Assembly: GCF_016859125.1 (NCBI RefSeq)
Contig: NZ_CP069338.1
Location: forward strand, 10,667,501-10,731,500
DNA: 64,000 bases
Direction of reading: 5' to 3'
Source of the DNA: Archangium violaceum
GTDB lineage: Bacteria; Myxococcota; Myxococcia; Myxococcales; Myxococcaceae
The position numbers and the translations under genes were made by a program. The notes under the pieces were generated by a model. It saw only the letters and a program-made list of their open reading frames with translations. It searched no databases and was not told the DNA's origin. Within the stretch, counting starts at the first letter, position 1. Each line of letters starts with the position of its first letter. Below are positions 1-9,543 of this stretch, in pieces.

Positions 1-2
1 GT

Positions 3-77
3 GAGGGCTTCAATAACGGCGCGAACTGGTGCACCGCGGAGTGCAACGACGGCGAAAACCGCTGGTACTACGTCTGA
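3..77 (+). CDS. 3' end of an unidentified Cys-containing protein
   Basis: The frame is open from the window edge and stops at TGA 75-77. The visible tail has two cysteines and an aromatic end (WYYV). A strong hairpin follows 15 bp downstream, which supports a real gene end. Too little is present to name a family; it could be the tail of a secreted Cys-rich or lectin-like protein. Confidence 0.55.
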   Translation, partial: EGFNNGANWCTAECNDGENRWYYV

Positions 78-92
78 AAACGCCTGTCGTCC

Positions 93-131
93 CGAGGCCC
101 GCTCCCACTCGCGAGTGTGGGGCGGGCCTCG
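93..131 (+). terminator. Hairpin terminator after the first gene
   Basis: The arms CGAGGCCCGC and GCGGGCCTCG pair perfectly, and the inner bases continue the stem almost to the loop. There is no T run, so it may be a strong pause/terminator or mRNA-protecting hairpin rather than a classical intrinsic terminator. Confidence 0.6.
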
Positions 132-371
132 CCCATTCCGCGACCACGGGCGCCCGGGTCATGCCCGAGACATGAGCGCCCACGCGGAACAGCCGCACGT
201 AGTCCTTGGGCAGGCAATACCTTGCGCGTCTCGCACGCCTTGGCGGATGAGGCTCCTACATCATGCCCAGATACATGCGACCCTTTCTCTCCCATACGTG
301 CGGGAAGGGTTGGCCTCTTGGGCCTGCAAGCCAGGGGAGATATCCTGAAGCCCCTTGGAAAGGCAGGTGCC

Positions 372-1256
372 ATGCAACCGACCTCCACCCAGAACGATGC
401 ACCCTCGCCGTTCGCCGTCTGTCCCGAACACCCGGAGCGTGCATCCATCGCCCCTTGCGAGCGTTGCGGTCGGTTCCTCTGTGAGGCGTGCCTCGCCTCG
501 CGAGTGCCGCCACTCTGCACCGCGTGCGAGACCAGGACGCGTGACCCGCTGGGCATGCTCGCACAGCCCTTCTCCCCGGGTGCGTCCCTGCGCAACGGCT
601 GGAGGCTCTTCTCCCACACCTTCCCTCAACTGGTGCCCATCGCCCTGCTCATGGGCATCCCCAGTGGTCTGATCTCCCATGCCATCGATTCGAACGGAGC
701 CTCCCGCCTCTTCGATGTCACCATTGGGCTCATCTCCATAGGCGCCTACCTCGCGCTGATGGTGGGCGTGGCCGAGGGCACTCCGTCCAGCGTGGGCTCG
801 GCGCTCAAGGAGGGCGTGCATGTCTGGCCCCGCCTCTTCGCCGCGCGCTTCCGCAGTGGGTTGTGGATCCTCCTCTTCACCCTGCTGCTCATCGTGCCTG
901 GCATCATGAAGGCCCTCAGCCTCGCCGTGGCGACAGAGGCGGCCTACCGGGAGCGCCAGTCGGATGCGCTCGAAAACTCCATCCAGCTCACCACCGGGCG
1001 GCGCTGGGAACTCTTCGGTCTGTCCGTGGTCTACTACTTCATCTTCCTGGCGGTCGTGCTCGTCATCGGCCTCATGACAAACACCCTCGCCGGGCTGCAC
1101 GCCAACGCCGCGCCCCTGGCGAGCATCGTCATCGACACGAGCGTGCGACTGGCGGAGGCCTTCACCTGTGGCGTGATGCTCGCCGCCTTCTACGGACTCA
1201 AGCGCTCCCAGGGACAAGGGCTCGAGCCGCTCCCGGCCTCCTCCGCGAGGTCCTGA
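372..1256 (+). CDS. Membrane protein with N-terminal B-box-like zinc finger
   Basis: 294 residues from ATG 372. Residues ~17-55 hold spaced Cys/His pairs (CPEHPE, CERCGRFLCEAC, LCTAC) typical of the small zinc-binding head on many myxobacterial membrane proteins. The rest has several hydrophobic segments (about residues 85-105, 120-140, 170-190, 220-240 and 265-285), as in integral membrane proteins of the glycerophosphodiesterase-membrane-domain type. Function unknown; location is probably the inner membrane with the finger in the cytoplasm. An upstream start at 117 would add 85 low-complexity residues with no family features and run across the terminator at 93-131, so 372 is preferred. Confidence 0.75.
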   Translation: MQPTSTQNDAPSPFAVCPEHPERASIAPCERCGRFLCEACLASRVPPLCTACETRTRDPLGMLAQPFSPGASLRNGWRLFSHTFPQLVPIALLMGIPSGLISHAIDSNGASRLFDVTIGLISIGAYLALMVGVAEGTPSSVGSALKEGVHVWPRLFAARFRSGLWILLFTLLLIVPGIMKALSLAVATEAAYRERQSDALENSIQLTTGRRWELFGLSVVYYFIFLAVVLVIGLMTNTLAGLHANAAPLASIVIDTSVRLAEAFTCGVMLAAFYGLKRSQGQGLEPLPASSARS

Positions 1257-1579
1257 CCACCGCCCAGCATATGGCCCCGCGACCGCCGCGCTCCGGAACG
1301 ACCCACAGGTAGAGGGAGCTCCCGTTCGTCTCGACGGAGGACGCATCGAAGGAGCCAGCCCGCGGACTCGCCCGCCTGCTGAAGAAGGAGCAGCTCGGCC
1401 GGGGGCAGCTCGAGCCGCACTGGCCCCCCAGCGCAAGAGCCACCCCAGCGCGCGTGGTGCCCAGCCCCTGGGGCCCAGGCAGCGAGTCTACTGCCGTGCC
1501 CTGGAGTCTTCCCCGTTCGCCTGGGTAGCTTGAGGGGCGCTCCGCACGAACGCGGGCCCCCAACAAGCAGGTCTACTCC
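1257..1579. other. Intergenic stretch with no clear gene
   Basis: 323 bp between the membrane-protein gene and a broken reductase. Frames are open on the minus strand, but their translations are Arg/Pro/Gly-rich shadows without a recognisable domain or start signal. I see no convincing gene, terminator or promoter here. Confidence 0.5.
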
Positions 1580-2281
1580 ATGGAATTCAGACAACTCGGC
1601 GCTTCGGGGGACGTTCGGAGGCAGCAACGAGTTCTTCAAGGGCTTTGGCAGCAGCGACGTGAAGGAGGCCACCCGGCTCGTCGACATCTCACTCGACTCC
1701 GGACTGAACATGTTCGACTCGGCCGACGTGTACTCGGGCGGAATGGCCGAGGAGATCCTCGGCCAGTCGATCAAGGGCCGCCGTGAGCGGGTGCTCATCT
1801 CCACCAAGGCCACCCTCCGCGCGGGCTCCGTCCCAACGACGCGGGCTCGTCGCGCTACCACCTGATCCGCGCGGTCGAGGGGAGCCTGCGCCGCCTGGGC
1901 ACCGACTACATCGAAGATCCGCCGCGGCCAGCCCCTGCCCGAGGGCACCCGGCTCCAGAACTCCCAGACGGCCGCGGGCGGCCCCGAGATCCCCGAGGAG
2001 TACCTCTACCGGGTCGTGGATGCGCTCGACGAGGTGGCGGCGGAGACCGGCAAGACGGTGCCGCAGGTTGCCATCAACTGGGTGCTGCAGCGGCCGACGG
2101 TCGCCAACGTCATCATCGGCGCACGCAACGAGGAGCAACTGCGCCAGAACCTGGGCGCGCTCGGCTGGAACCTCACCCCGAAGCAGGTGGCGAAGCTCGA
2201 CGCGGCGAGCGCCACGCCCCCCGCCTACCCCTACTGGCACCATCAGCGGTTCGGCGAGAACAATACCTTCCTGAAGTCTTG
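1580..2281 (+). pseudogene. Aldo/keto reductase, frameshifted and internally deleted
   Basis: Three frames must be joined. The start MEFRQLG at 1580 is followed by a switch near 1600 into the frame with FGGSNEFFKGFG and NMFDSADVYSGG (the NADPH-reductase active-site region with D and Y). A second shift near 1830 gives [20 protein letters not shown]. At about 1913 the text jumps from DYI directly to [12 protein letters not shown], so the roughly 100 residues normally between these motifs are missing. The tail ([20 protein letters not shown], then a stop at 2281) is a normal AKR C-terminus. The substrate-binding middle of the barrel is lost, so the product cannot be a working enzyme. Confidence 0.85.
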
Positions 2282-2367
2282 AGCTCGCGTACTCCCTCGT
2301 AGAGGAGCTTCAATCAGTCGTTGGATTCGCGGCAAGACCGGAGGCAAGCCGAACAACATCCGCGCCG

Positions 2368-2460
2368 GACTACCTTGACGGCCCCACCGAGGGCTACTAC
2401 GGCGACACGCTCAAGTTGCTGGTCATGCCATGCGTCTCGCGTAACTGGATGATGCCGTAA
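2368..2460 (+). pseudogene. Possible tail of a glycoside-hydrolase-like gene
   Basis: In the frame ending at TAA 2458-2460 the short text YLDGPTEGYYGDTLKLLVM resembles the C-terminal helix of GH8-type glucanases. Nothing upstream continues the homology. The remaining sequence of 2282-2740 shows no other gene. This is a weak call on 30 residues. Confidence 0.3.
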
Positions 2461-2740
2461 TCGAGCCGAGCGAAGCTGGTGGCCAACGAGCGGAGCGCCA
2501 CGGGGAATCCGTGCTGTCACGCCCCGTGTGCGGCTACCCTCGCTCTCCGCGTTACAACGGCTCGGGAGACGAGACGCGAGCGGAGAGCCTCACCCGCTCG
2601 GGCGGTGAGGACACCGGGAGGCGCCCTGCCCTCCTCCGAGTGCATACTGACCAGGCAGGCGGTGCTCGACCCCGCTCCCCCGAGACCCTTCCCCGCCCCT
2701 ACAGACCCCCTCGAGTGCGACAATCTGGTAGTAAGGCGCG

Positions 2741-3799
2741 ATGCGTCAACTGCTGAACAAAGCCTGGCTCTGGGTCTGGTCGTATCTGCTGGTGTGGGCA
2801 CTCGTGATCGTCGCCTCCATCATCAAACGCGTCCGCATGTCCCATAACAATGGGCTCGTCGGCATGGGACGGCTCACCCTCGTCGACAACCCAGCCTTCC
2901 CCGCGCACGACTTCTTCCAGCCCGGGCGCGAATTCCGCTGCCGCCTGCGCCACGCCTCCGTCACCTACCCGGACGACGCCGCGCTCCAGGTCCGCGCCGC
3001 CACCTTGAAGTTCGAGAATTCGCAGTGGGAGAGCCCGCTCGACCTCGAGATGAACACGGGGACGACCTCGCTGTTCTGGAGCGCGAGGACCTTCCTCGAG
3101 TTCTTCTGGCTCCAGCACGGCAAGGGCTGGGTCTCCTTCGTGCCCTACTACAAGAAGTACCCCGACGGTCTCCGGGCCGCGCGCGAAGGCGTGCGTGACC
3201 TGCCGTCCTCCTTCGCGCTGATGAGGTACCACTCCCAGACCCCGACGCTGTTCCTCGCCAGGGATGGGGTCACCCGCTACGTGAAGTACCGGCTGATTCC
3301 CGAGGATCCCTCTCAACCCGAGACGGGAATCCCCAGCCCGGAACGAGCCGCGACCGTCTGGGACGCTCGGCCCCCTGCGGGCGAGACGCCGAATCGCACC
3401 TACCTCAAGGACGAGTACGCCCAGCGGGTCGCCGCTGGCCCCGTCGTCTACCGGCTCCAGCTCCAGCTGCACACGGCCTCGGCTGGCGATTCGCCTGAGA
3501 TCTTCAACAGCAACAAGGCCTGGGACGAAGCCACGCATCCCTGGATGGAACTCGCGCGGGTAGAGATCACCCAGGTGGGCACGTGGCAGGAGGCGGTGCT
3601 CACGCGCTCGTCCATCCACCACGCACCGCCCTCCCTCGCGTCCATCCCAGCGAACAGCATGGACGACTACAACTCCGTCAACACCCTGCGGGGCAGGAGC
3701 ACCTGGGTGAAGCGCGTGCGAATCTTCATGGACACGACCTTCGGGACTCCGCCGCGCCCCTCCAGTCAGCGGGTTCAAGGAGACAATCCCTGGTACTGA
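2741..3799 (+). CDS. Membrane-anchored allene-oxide-synthase-like catalase-fold protein
   Basis: 352 residues. Residues 8-28 form one hydrophobic anchor. The rest follows the coral allene oxide synthase / catalase-related family: distal-heme-type His35 in MSHNNG, then MGRLTLVDNPAFPAHDFF, RLRHASVTYPDDA, LDLEMNTGTTSLFW and DDYNSVNTLR. Family members act on fatty-acid hydroperoxides through a heme. The family proximal Tyr is expected as R-x3-Y after the DYNS motif; here the text reads LRGRSTWV, with no Tyr, so heme ligation is uncertain. The stop lies only 23 bp before the giant sensor kinase, suggesting one transcript. The start is supported by the anchor rather than by a strong ribosome site. 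Confidence 0.75.
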   Translation: MRQLLNKAWLWVWSYLLVWALVIVASIIKRVRMSHNNGLVGMGRLTLVDNPAFPAHDFFQPGREFRCRLRHASVTYPDDAALQVRAATLKFENSQWESPLDLEMNTGTTSLFWSARTFLEFFWLQHGKGWVSFVPYYKKYPDGLRAAREGVRDLPSSFALMRYHSQTPTLFLARDGVTRYVKYRLIPEDPSQPETGIPSPERAATVWDARPPAGETPNRTYLKDEYAQRVAAGPVVYRLQLQLHTASAGDSPEIFNSNKAWDEATHPWMELARVEITQVGTWQEAVLTRSSIHHAPPSLASIPANSMDDYNSVNTLRGRSTWVKRVRIFMDTTFGTPPRPSSQRVQGDNPWY

Positions 3800-3822
3800 G
3801 TGCGGTGAAAGGAGCGCGCTGG

Positions 3823-6800
3823 ATGCATGCCATGAGCGGGTACTCGGCCGTCGAGCGGATCTTCGAGAGCAGCCGCTCCATCATCGAACGCGCGCGGCGG
3901 AACGCCGACGGCACTCCCGTGATCATCAAGCGGCTGAACGCGGAGTTCCCGAGTGCGGATGACCTCGCCCGCCTGCGCCGTGAGTACCGGGTCGGTCGCG
4001 AAGTGGCGATGGACGGGGTCATCGAGTTCTTGGCGCTGGAGCGCTACCACAATGGCCTGGCCATCGTCATGGAGGACTCCGGCGGAGAGTCGCTGGCACA
4101 CAGCCACCGCGGAAGGGCCATGGAGCTACGGCCCTTCCTCCAGCTCGCCATCCAGCTCGCGGAGACGCTGGGCCGCATCCACCGGCGCCGGGTGATTCAC
4201 AAGGACATCAATCCCAGCAACATCATCTGGAACAGCCGCACCGGTAGCGTCAGGCTGATCGACTTCGGGATTGCCAGTGAGCTCTCGCGGGAGAGCACCA
4301 CGATCCTCGGGACCAAGGATCTGGAGGGCACGCTGCCGTACATCTCCCCCGAGCAGACGGGGCGGATGAACCGCGCCACCGACTACCGCACCGACTTCTA
4401 TTCGCTCGGCGTGACGTTCTATGAACTGCTGACCGGTCGGCGTCCGTTCACCTCGAGTGATCCGATGGAGCTCGTGCACTGCCACATCGCCCGGCCTCCG
4501 CGTCCGCCGCACGAGCTGGAGCCCTCGCTCCTCCCCGAAGTCATCTCCGAGATCATCCAGAAGCTGATGGCCAAGCGCGCGGAGGACCGCTACCAGAGCG
4601 CCTTCGCCCTCCAGGCGGATTTGAAGCGCTGCCTCGCCAGCCTGGAGTCAGAGGGTCGGATCGTTCCCTTCCCCATCGCGGAACGAAACTTCAGCGACTC
4701 CTTCCAGCTTCCGCAGAAGCTCTACGGCCGCGAGCGCGAGCTCCAGGCCCTGCTCGACGCCTTCGACCGGGTCGCCACCGGCGCCTCCGAGCTGATGCTG
4801 GTGTCCGGCTACTCCGGCATTGGCAAGAGCGCGCTCGTCCACGAGGTGCACAAGCCCATCGTGGCGAAGCGGGGGTACTTCGTCTCCGGCAAGTTCGACC
4901 AGTACAACCGGAAGATTCCCTATGCCTCGCTCATCCAGGCCTTCCGCGCCCTCATCCGGCAGCTGCTCACGGAGTCGCCGGAACAGCTCGCGGGCTGGAA
5001 GCAGAAGCTGCTCGATGCGCTCGGCCCCAACATCCAGGTGCTCATCGAGGTGATTCACGAGCTGGAGCTGATCGTGGGCAGGCAGCCCCCGGTGCCCGAA
5101 CTCCCCCCCAAGGAGGCACAGAACCGGTTCAACCTCGCTTTCGAGAAGCTGTTCGGCGTCTTCTGTGGCGAGGCGCATCCGGTGGTGATGTTCCTGGATG
5201 ACCTCCAATGGGCGGATCTCCCCTCGCTGCGACTGCTGGAAGTCCTCACCACCACCTCGGAGGTCCATCACCTGCTCGTGATCGGCGCCTACCGGGACAA
5301 TGAGGTGGAGGGTGCCCATCCGCTGACACAGGCGGTGGAGGAGTTGCACCGGCGCGGCGCTCGCGTGGGCAGCATCTCCCTGAGCTCGCTGGCCCCCGAG
5401 CAGTGCCTCGAGTTCCTCGCCGACACGCTCCACCGGAGCCCCGCGGACGTCCAGCCCGTCGCCGAGCTCTGCTTGCGGCACACCGGCGGCAATCCCTTCT
5501 TCATGAGCCAGTACCTGCTGGCGTTGCATGAGCAGGGCGTCTTCGAGTTCGACACCCACCACGGGTACTGGCGCTGGGAGCTGGCGCGGCTCGCCCAGGC
5601 CCCGATCACGGACGACGTCGTCGAGCTGATGGCGGGCAAGATTCAGCGCCTGCTGCCGGAGACCCAGCGCGAGCTCCAGCTGGCGGCGTGCATCGGGAAC
5701 AAGTTCGATCTCCAGACGCTCTCGGTCGTCAGCACGGTGTCCGTCGCGGAGGCCGTCGCCGCGCTGTGGCCCGCCCTGCGCGAAGGGTTGCTCGTGCCCG
5801 AGGGCAACTCCTACAAGTTCGCCGAGGACCTCGCGGCGACGCTCGCGTTGCTCTCACCAGAGGCCATGGCACCCGCGTCCCACCAGGGCGAGGACGTGGT
5901 GCTGCGCTTCCTGCACGACCGCGTCCAGCAGGCCGCCTACTCCCTCATCCCCGAGACCGAGCGCCCGGCGCTGCACCTGCGGATCGGCCGGCTGCTGAGG
6001 GACAGCGTGCGGCCCGAGGAGCGGGACGAGCGCGTCTTCGAGATCGTCAACCACCTGAACGCGGGGCTCGGACTGATTACCGACCCGGCGGAGCACGAGG
6101 TGGTCGCCGAGCTCAACCTCACCGCCGCCCGGAAGGCGAATGCCTCGGCGGCGCGCGTGGCCGCGCTGTCGTACTGTCGAACCGGGCTGGAGCTGCTCGG
6201 CGAGCACCGCTGGACACGGCGGTACGAGCTGGCGCTCGCGCTGCACCTCCAGGCCGCCGAGGCGGCCTACCTCGGCAGCGACTTCGCCGAAACGGAGCGC
6301 CACGTCCTGGCCGTGGATCGCCATGCACGGGAGCTGCTGGAGAAGGTGAAGGCCCACGAGCTCCAGATCGAGGCCCTCATCGCGCAGACGCGCCTCTGGG
6401 AGGCGGTCCATACCGCGTTGAACCTGGTGAAGGAGCTCACCGGCATCGAGTTCCCCGAGAATCCCGGGCCCGCGGATGTGGGCGCCTACCTCGCCGAGGC
6501 CCAGGCCGCCCTGGGTGGCCGCCCCATCGCCAGCCTCATCGATCTCCCGCCCATGAAGGACGCACGGACCCTGGCCGCGGTGAGGATCCTCGTCAAGGTC
6601 ACCTCCGCGTCCTACCTCGGTGCGCCCGCCCTGTTCCCACTCATCAGCCTGCGGTTGACGGTGCTCGGTCTGACGAAGGGACACGACGGCTCCGTGGCGT
6701 TCGCCTACAGCCTCTACGGGCTGCTCCTCAACGCCCTGCTCGGGGACGTCGACTCCGGTCACGAGTTCGGTCAGCTCGCGCTGCGGATGCTCGAGCGCTA

Positions 6801-9225
6801 TGACGCCCGGGAGTTCGAGACCCGGACCCGCGCCACCGTGGGTGCCTTCCTCACGCACTGGAAGACACCGCTCCAGGAAGCCATGGTCGCGTTCAAGGAG
6901 AACTACCAGTCAGGCTTGGAGGCAGGTGACGTCGAGTACGCCCTGTACTCCGCGCAGTATGTCGGGCTGTACGCCTTCACCCTCGGCACCCACCTGACCG
7001 AGCTGGAGCAGCTCCTCACGCGCTACGTGGAGACGATGGAGCGGTTCAAGCAGGTGACCGTCCTCCGGTACGTGCAGACCAACCTCGCGGCGGTCCGGAG
7101 CATGAAGAGCGACTCCGCCGAGCCATGGAGGATGGTCCACGAGGGGTATGACTTCGAGCGCATGATGGAGTTCCACCGCGAAGCGAAGGACGCCTCGGGC
7201 ATCGGGTGGGGACATACGCACAAGCTCATGGTCTGCTCGTACTTCGGGCGCACCGCCGAGGCGCTGAAGGCGCTGGAGGTCGCCGAGCAGCACCAGAACA
7301 GCATGCTCGGCACGCACTACGTCGACATGGTCAACTTCCATGGCGCCCTCACGCGGCTGGCGGCCTGCGAGCGCGCCTCTCCGCGGGAGCGCGCGCAGCT
7401 GCTGGAGAAGGTCGAGGCCAGCCAGCAGAAGCGAGCGAGCTGGGTCACCCACGCGCCCATGAACCGCGCGCACACGTACGCGATCGTCGAGGCCGAGCAG
7501 GCGCGCGTGCTCGGTGATCGGGAAAAGGCCCGAGCGGCCTACTACCGCGCGATCTCGCTCTGCCAGCAGCACAACTACCCGAACCACCAGGCGCTGGCCT
7601 CGGAGCTCTTCGCCCGGTTCCTGCTCAAGGGCGGAGAGGAGGAGTTCGGCAACCTCTTCATCGCCAAGGCGCGGCACCTCTACAGCCTGTGGGGCGCGAG
7701 CGCCAAGGTGCGCCAGCTCGAAGCCCAATACCCCACCCTCTCACAATCGCACGAGCCCCTGCGCAAGCCGCAGGGCCTCGTGACCACCACCCGGCCCTCG
7801 TCAGGCTCCCTGGACTTTCTCTCCGTGCTCAAGGCCTCGCAGGCCATCTCTGGCGAGATGGTGCTGCCGGAGCTCCTGAAGAAGATCATGAGCCTGGTGA
7901 TCGAGAACGCGGGAGCCCGCCGCGGACTGATGCTCCTCCCAGGAGAGCGTCCGCTCCTCGTGGAGCTGGACGACACCCACCGGGAGGATCACCGGGTGGT
8001 GATCCAACACGCCCCCCTGCGAGAGCGCTCGGACATCTCCATGGCCATGGTGCGCTACGTGGAGCGGACGCGCGAGGCCGTGGTGCTCGGCGATGCCTCC
8101 TCCGACCGCGGGGCCTTCCAGACCGACCCGTACCTGTCGCTGCGCAAGTCCAGGTCCATCCTGTGCCTGCCCATCCTCCACCACAGCAAGCTGGTGGGCA
8201 TCCTCTATCTGGAGAATGACCTGCTGGCGAACGCGTTCACCCCCGAGCGCTGCCGGGTGCTGGAACTGCTCTCGGCCCAGGCCGCCATCTCGCTCGAGAA
8301 CGCCCGCCTCTACGAGACGCTCGACAACCGCGTCATCGAGAGGACACAGGAGCTGTCGAAGGCGCTGGAGGACCTGCGCAACACCCAGCGCAAGCTGGTG
8401 GTGCAGGAGAAGCTCGCGTCCCTGGGCATGCTGACCTCGGGCATCGCGCATGAGATCAAGAACCCGCTGAACTTCATCAACAACTTCGCCGAGCTCTCCA
8501 TCGAGGGCATGGAGGAGCTGAACGCCAGACTGAAGCAGGAGGCCAGCAGGCTCGGCGCGGACGCTCGCGACGAGGTCGAGGACCTTCTCGCGATGCTGAG
8601 GCAGAACACGAAGAAGATCCACCAGTACGGGCGACGGGCCGACGCCATCGTCAACTCCATGCTCCAGCATGCGCGTGGCACGGCCGGTCCGCTGGAGCAG
8701 ACGGATCTCAACAAGCTGGTCTCGGAATCACTCCAGCTCGCCCATGACAGCTTCCGGCTGCAGAACACCGGATTCCAGGTGGTGATCGACGAGCGCTACG
8801 CGCCCACGCTCCCCCCCGTGCCGCTGTCCTCCCAGCGGATGGGGCGCGTGATCACCAACCTCGTCAACAATGCCCTCTACGCGCTCCAGAAGAGGTCCCA
8901 GCAGCTCGCGGGCGCGTTCACGCCGACCCTGCGGCTCTCCACCCGGGAGCGCGAGGACCGGATCGAGCTCCGCATCTGGGACAATGGCGGCGGGATTCCC
9001 GAGGCCGTTCGGGACAAGGTGTTCGCCCCCTTCTTCACGACCAAGCCACCGGGCGAGGGCACCGGACTGGGGCTCTCGCTCAGCTACGACATCGTCTCCA
9101 ATGTCCACGGCGGAACGCTCGAGTTCGAGAATCACGAGACCGGTACGGAGTTCGTGGTGACGCTGCCCAAGCACCAGACGCCTCGACGGGAAGAGTCCGC
9201 GCGAGCGTGGAGCTCCACTTCGTGA
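3823..9225 (+). CDS. Giant Ser/Thr kinase - AAA ATPase - GAF - histidine kinase
   Basis: 1800 residues; ATG 3823 follows AAAGGAG by 8 bp. Domains in order: Ser/Thr kinase about 10-275 (Lys36 in [15 protein letters not shown] at 126-133, DFG 147-149); AAA/NACHT-like ATPase about 300-650 (Walker A GYSGIGKS 329-336, Walker [13 protein letters not shown]); a long helical TPR-like part; GAF about 1333-1500; a coiled coil; HisKA with phospho-acceptor His1543 (HEIKNPLNF); and HATPase ([20 protein letters not shown]). No membrane segment or receiver domain is visible, so it is a soluble trifunctional sensor whose response regulator lies elsewhere. The last ~15 residues look like read-through into a neighbouring gene remnant. 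Confidence 0.93.
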   Translation: MHAMSGYSAVERIFESSRSIIERARRNADGTPVIIKRLNAEFPSADDLARLRREYRVGREVAMDGVIEFLALERYHNGLAIVMEDSGGESLAHSHRGRAMELRPFLQLAIQLAETLGRIHRRRVIHKDINPSNIIWNSRTGSVRLIDFGIASELSRESTTILGTKDLEGTLPYISPEQTGRMNRATDYRTDFYSLGVTFYELLTGRRPFTSSDPMELVHCHIARPPRPPHELEPSLLPEVISEIIQKLMAKRAEDRYQSAFALQADLKRCLASLESEGRIVPFPIAERNFSDSFQLPQKLYGRERELQALLDAFDRVATGASELMLVSGYSGIGKSALVHEVHKPIVAKRGYFVSGKFDQYNRKIPYASLIQAFRALIRQLLTESPEQLAGWKQKLLDALGPNIQVLIEVIHELELIVGRQPPVPELPPKEAQNRFNLAFEKLFGVFCGEAHPVVMFLDDLQWADLPSLRLLEVLTTTSEVHHLLVIGAYRDNEVEGAHPLTQAVEELHRRGARVGSISLSSLAPEQCLEFLADTLHRSPADVQPVAELCLRHTGGNPFFMSQYLLALHEQGVFEFDTHHGYWRWELARLAQAPITDDVVELMAGKIQRLLPETQRELQLAACIGNKFDLQTLSVVSTVSVAEAVAALWPALREGLLVPEGNSYKFAEDLAATLALLSPEAMAPASHQGEDVVLRFLHDRVQQAAYSLIPETERPALHLRIGRLLRDSVRPEERDERVFEIVNHLNAGLGLITDPAEHEVVAELNLTAARKANASAARVAALSYCRTGLELLGEHRWTRRYELALALHLQAAEAAYLGSDFAETERHVLAVDRHARELLEKVKAHELQIEALIAQTRLWEAVHTALNLVKELTGIEFPENPGPADVGAYLAEAQAALGGRPIASLIDLPPMKDARTLAAVRILVKVTSASYLGAPALFPLISLRLTVLGLTKGHDGSVAFAYSLYGLLLNALLGDVDSGHEFGQLALRMLERYDAREFETRTRATVGAFLTHWKTPLQEAMVAFKENYQSGLEAGDVEYALYSAQYVGLYAFTLGTHLTELEQLLTRYVETMERFKQVTVLRYVQTNLAAVRSMKSDSAEPWRMVHEGYDFERMMEFHREAKDASGIGWGHTHKLMVCSYFGRTAEALKALEVAEQHQNSMLGTHYVDMVNFHGALTRLAACERASPRERAQLLEKVEASQQKRASWVTHAPMNRAHTYAIVEAEQARVLGDREKARAAYYRAISLCQQHNYPNHQALASELFARFLLKGGEEEFGNLFIAKARHLYSLWGASAKVRQLEAQYPTLSQSHEPLRKPQGLVTTTRPSSGSLDFLSVLKASQAISGEMVLPELLKKIMSLVIENAGARRGLMLLPGERPLLVELDDTHREDHRVVIQHAPLRERSDISMAMVRYVERTREAVVLGDASSDRGAFQTDPYLSLRKSRSILCLPILHHSKLVGILYLENDLLANAFTPERCRVLELLSAQAAISLENARLYETLDNRVIERTQELSKALEDLRNTQRKLVVQEKLASLGMLTSGIAHEIKNPLNFINNFAELSIEGMEELNARLKQEASRLGADARDEVEDLLAMLRQNTKKIHQYGRRADAIVNSMLQHARGTAGPLEQTDLNKLVSESLQLAHDSFRLQNTGFQVVIDERYAPTLPPVPLSSQRMGRVITNLVNNALYALQKRSQQLAGAFTPTLRLSTREREDRIELRIWDNGGGIPEAVRDKVFAPFFTTKPPGEGTGLGLSLSYDIVSNVHGGTLEFENHETGTEFVVTLPKHQTPRREESARAWSSTS

Positions 9226-9398
9226 GCCACGTCCTGGAGCCCGCGGTTGTTCAGCTCGGTCCGGACGAAGTTGCTGGAGGGATTGGGTGTGGCGACATAG
9301 TCGGCCCGCGCCTGTGTCCCTCCGAGCGTCAGGGACGCGATGAGAGAGGCCCCGATACAGGTGGCCGCGACGAAGGACTTCCTTGCTCGAATCGACAT
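9132..9398 (-). pseudogene. Signal-peptide gene start, probably truncated
   Basis: ATG 9398 has a good ribosome site (GGGAGAGG) and encodes a clear secretion signal ending near TQARA. About 45 mature residues follow (DYVATPNPSSNFVRTELNNR...), then the frame runs into the antisense of the kinase gene and stops at 9132. The last ~35 residues are kinase antisense, so I read this as the 5' part of an exported-protein gene whose 3' end was lost when sequence was deleted next to the kinase gene. Family not recognised. Confidence 0.45.
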
Positions 9399-9543
9399 GA
9401 CCTCTCCCTGGCCTGGTCAGCGATTGCCTTCTGTCTCAATTGCGTTCCGGGTGCCAGAACCTCGCGTGATGCGCTTCGGCTGGCTCGGGCTGAGCGCGAT
9501 GCTGCTCACGGAACGTGGAGCGACCAGGCTCCGTCATATCCTA

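Noticed and set aside
261-1436. 391-codon minus-strand frame
   Set aside because: Antisense of the zinc-finger membrane protein; His/Glu/Gly-rich shadow composition, no domain and no start signal.
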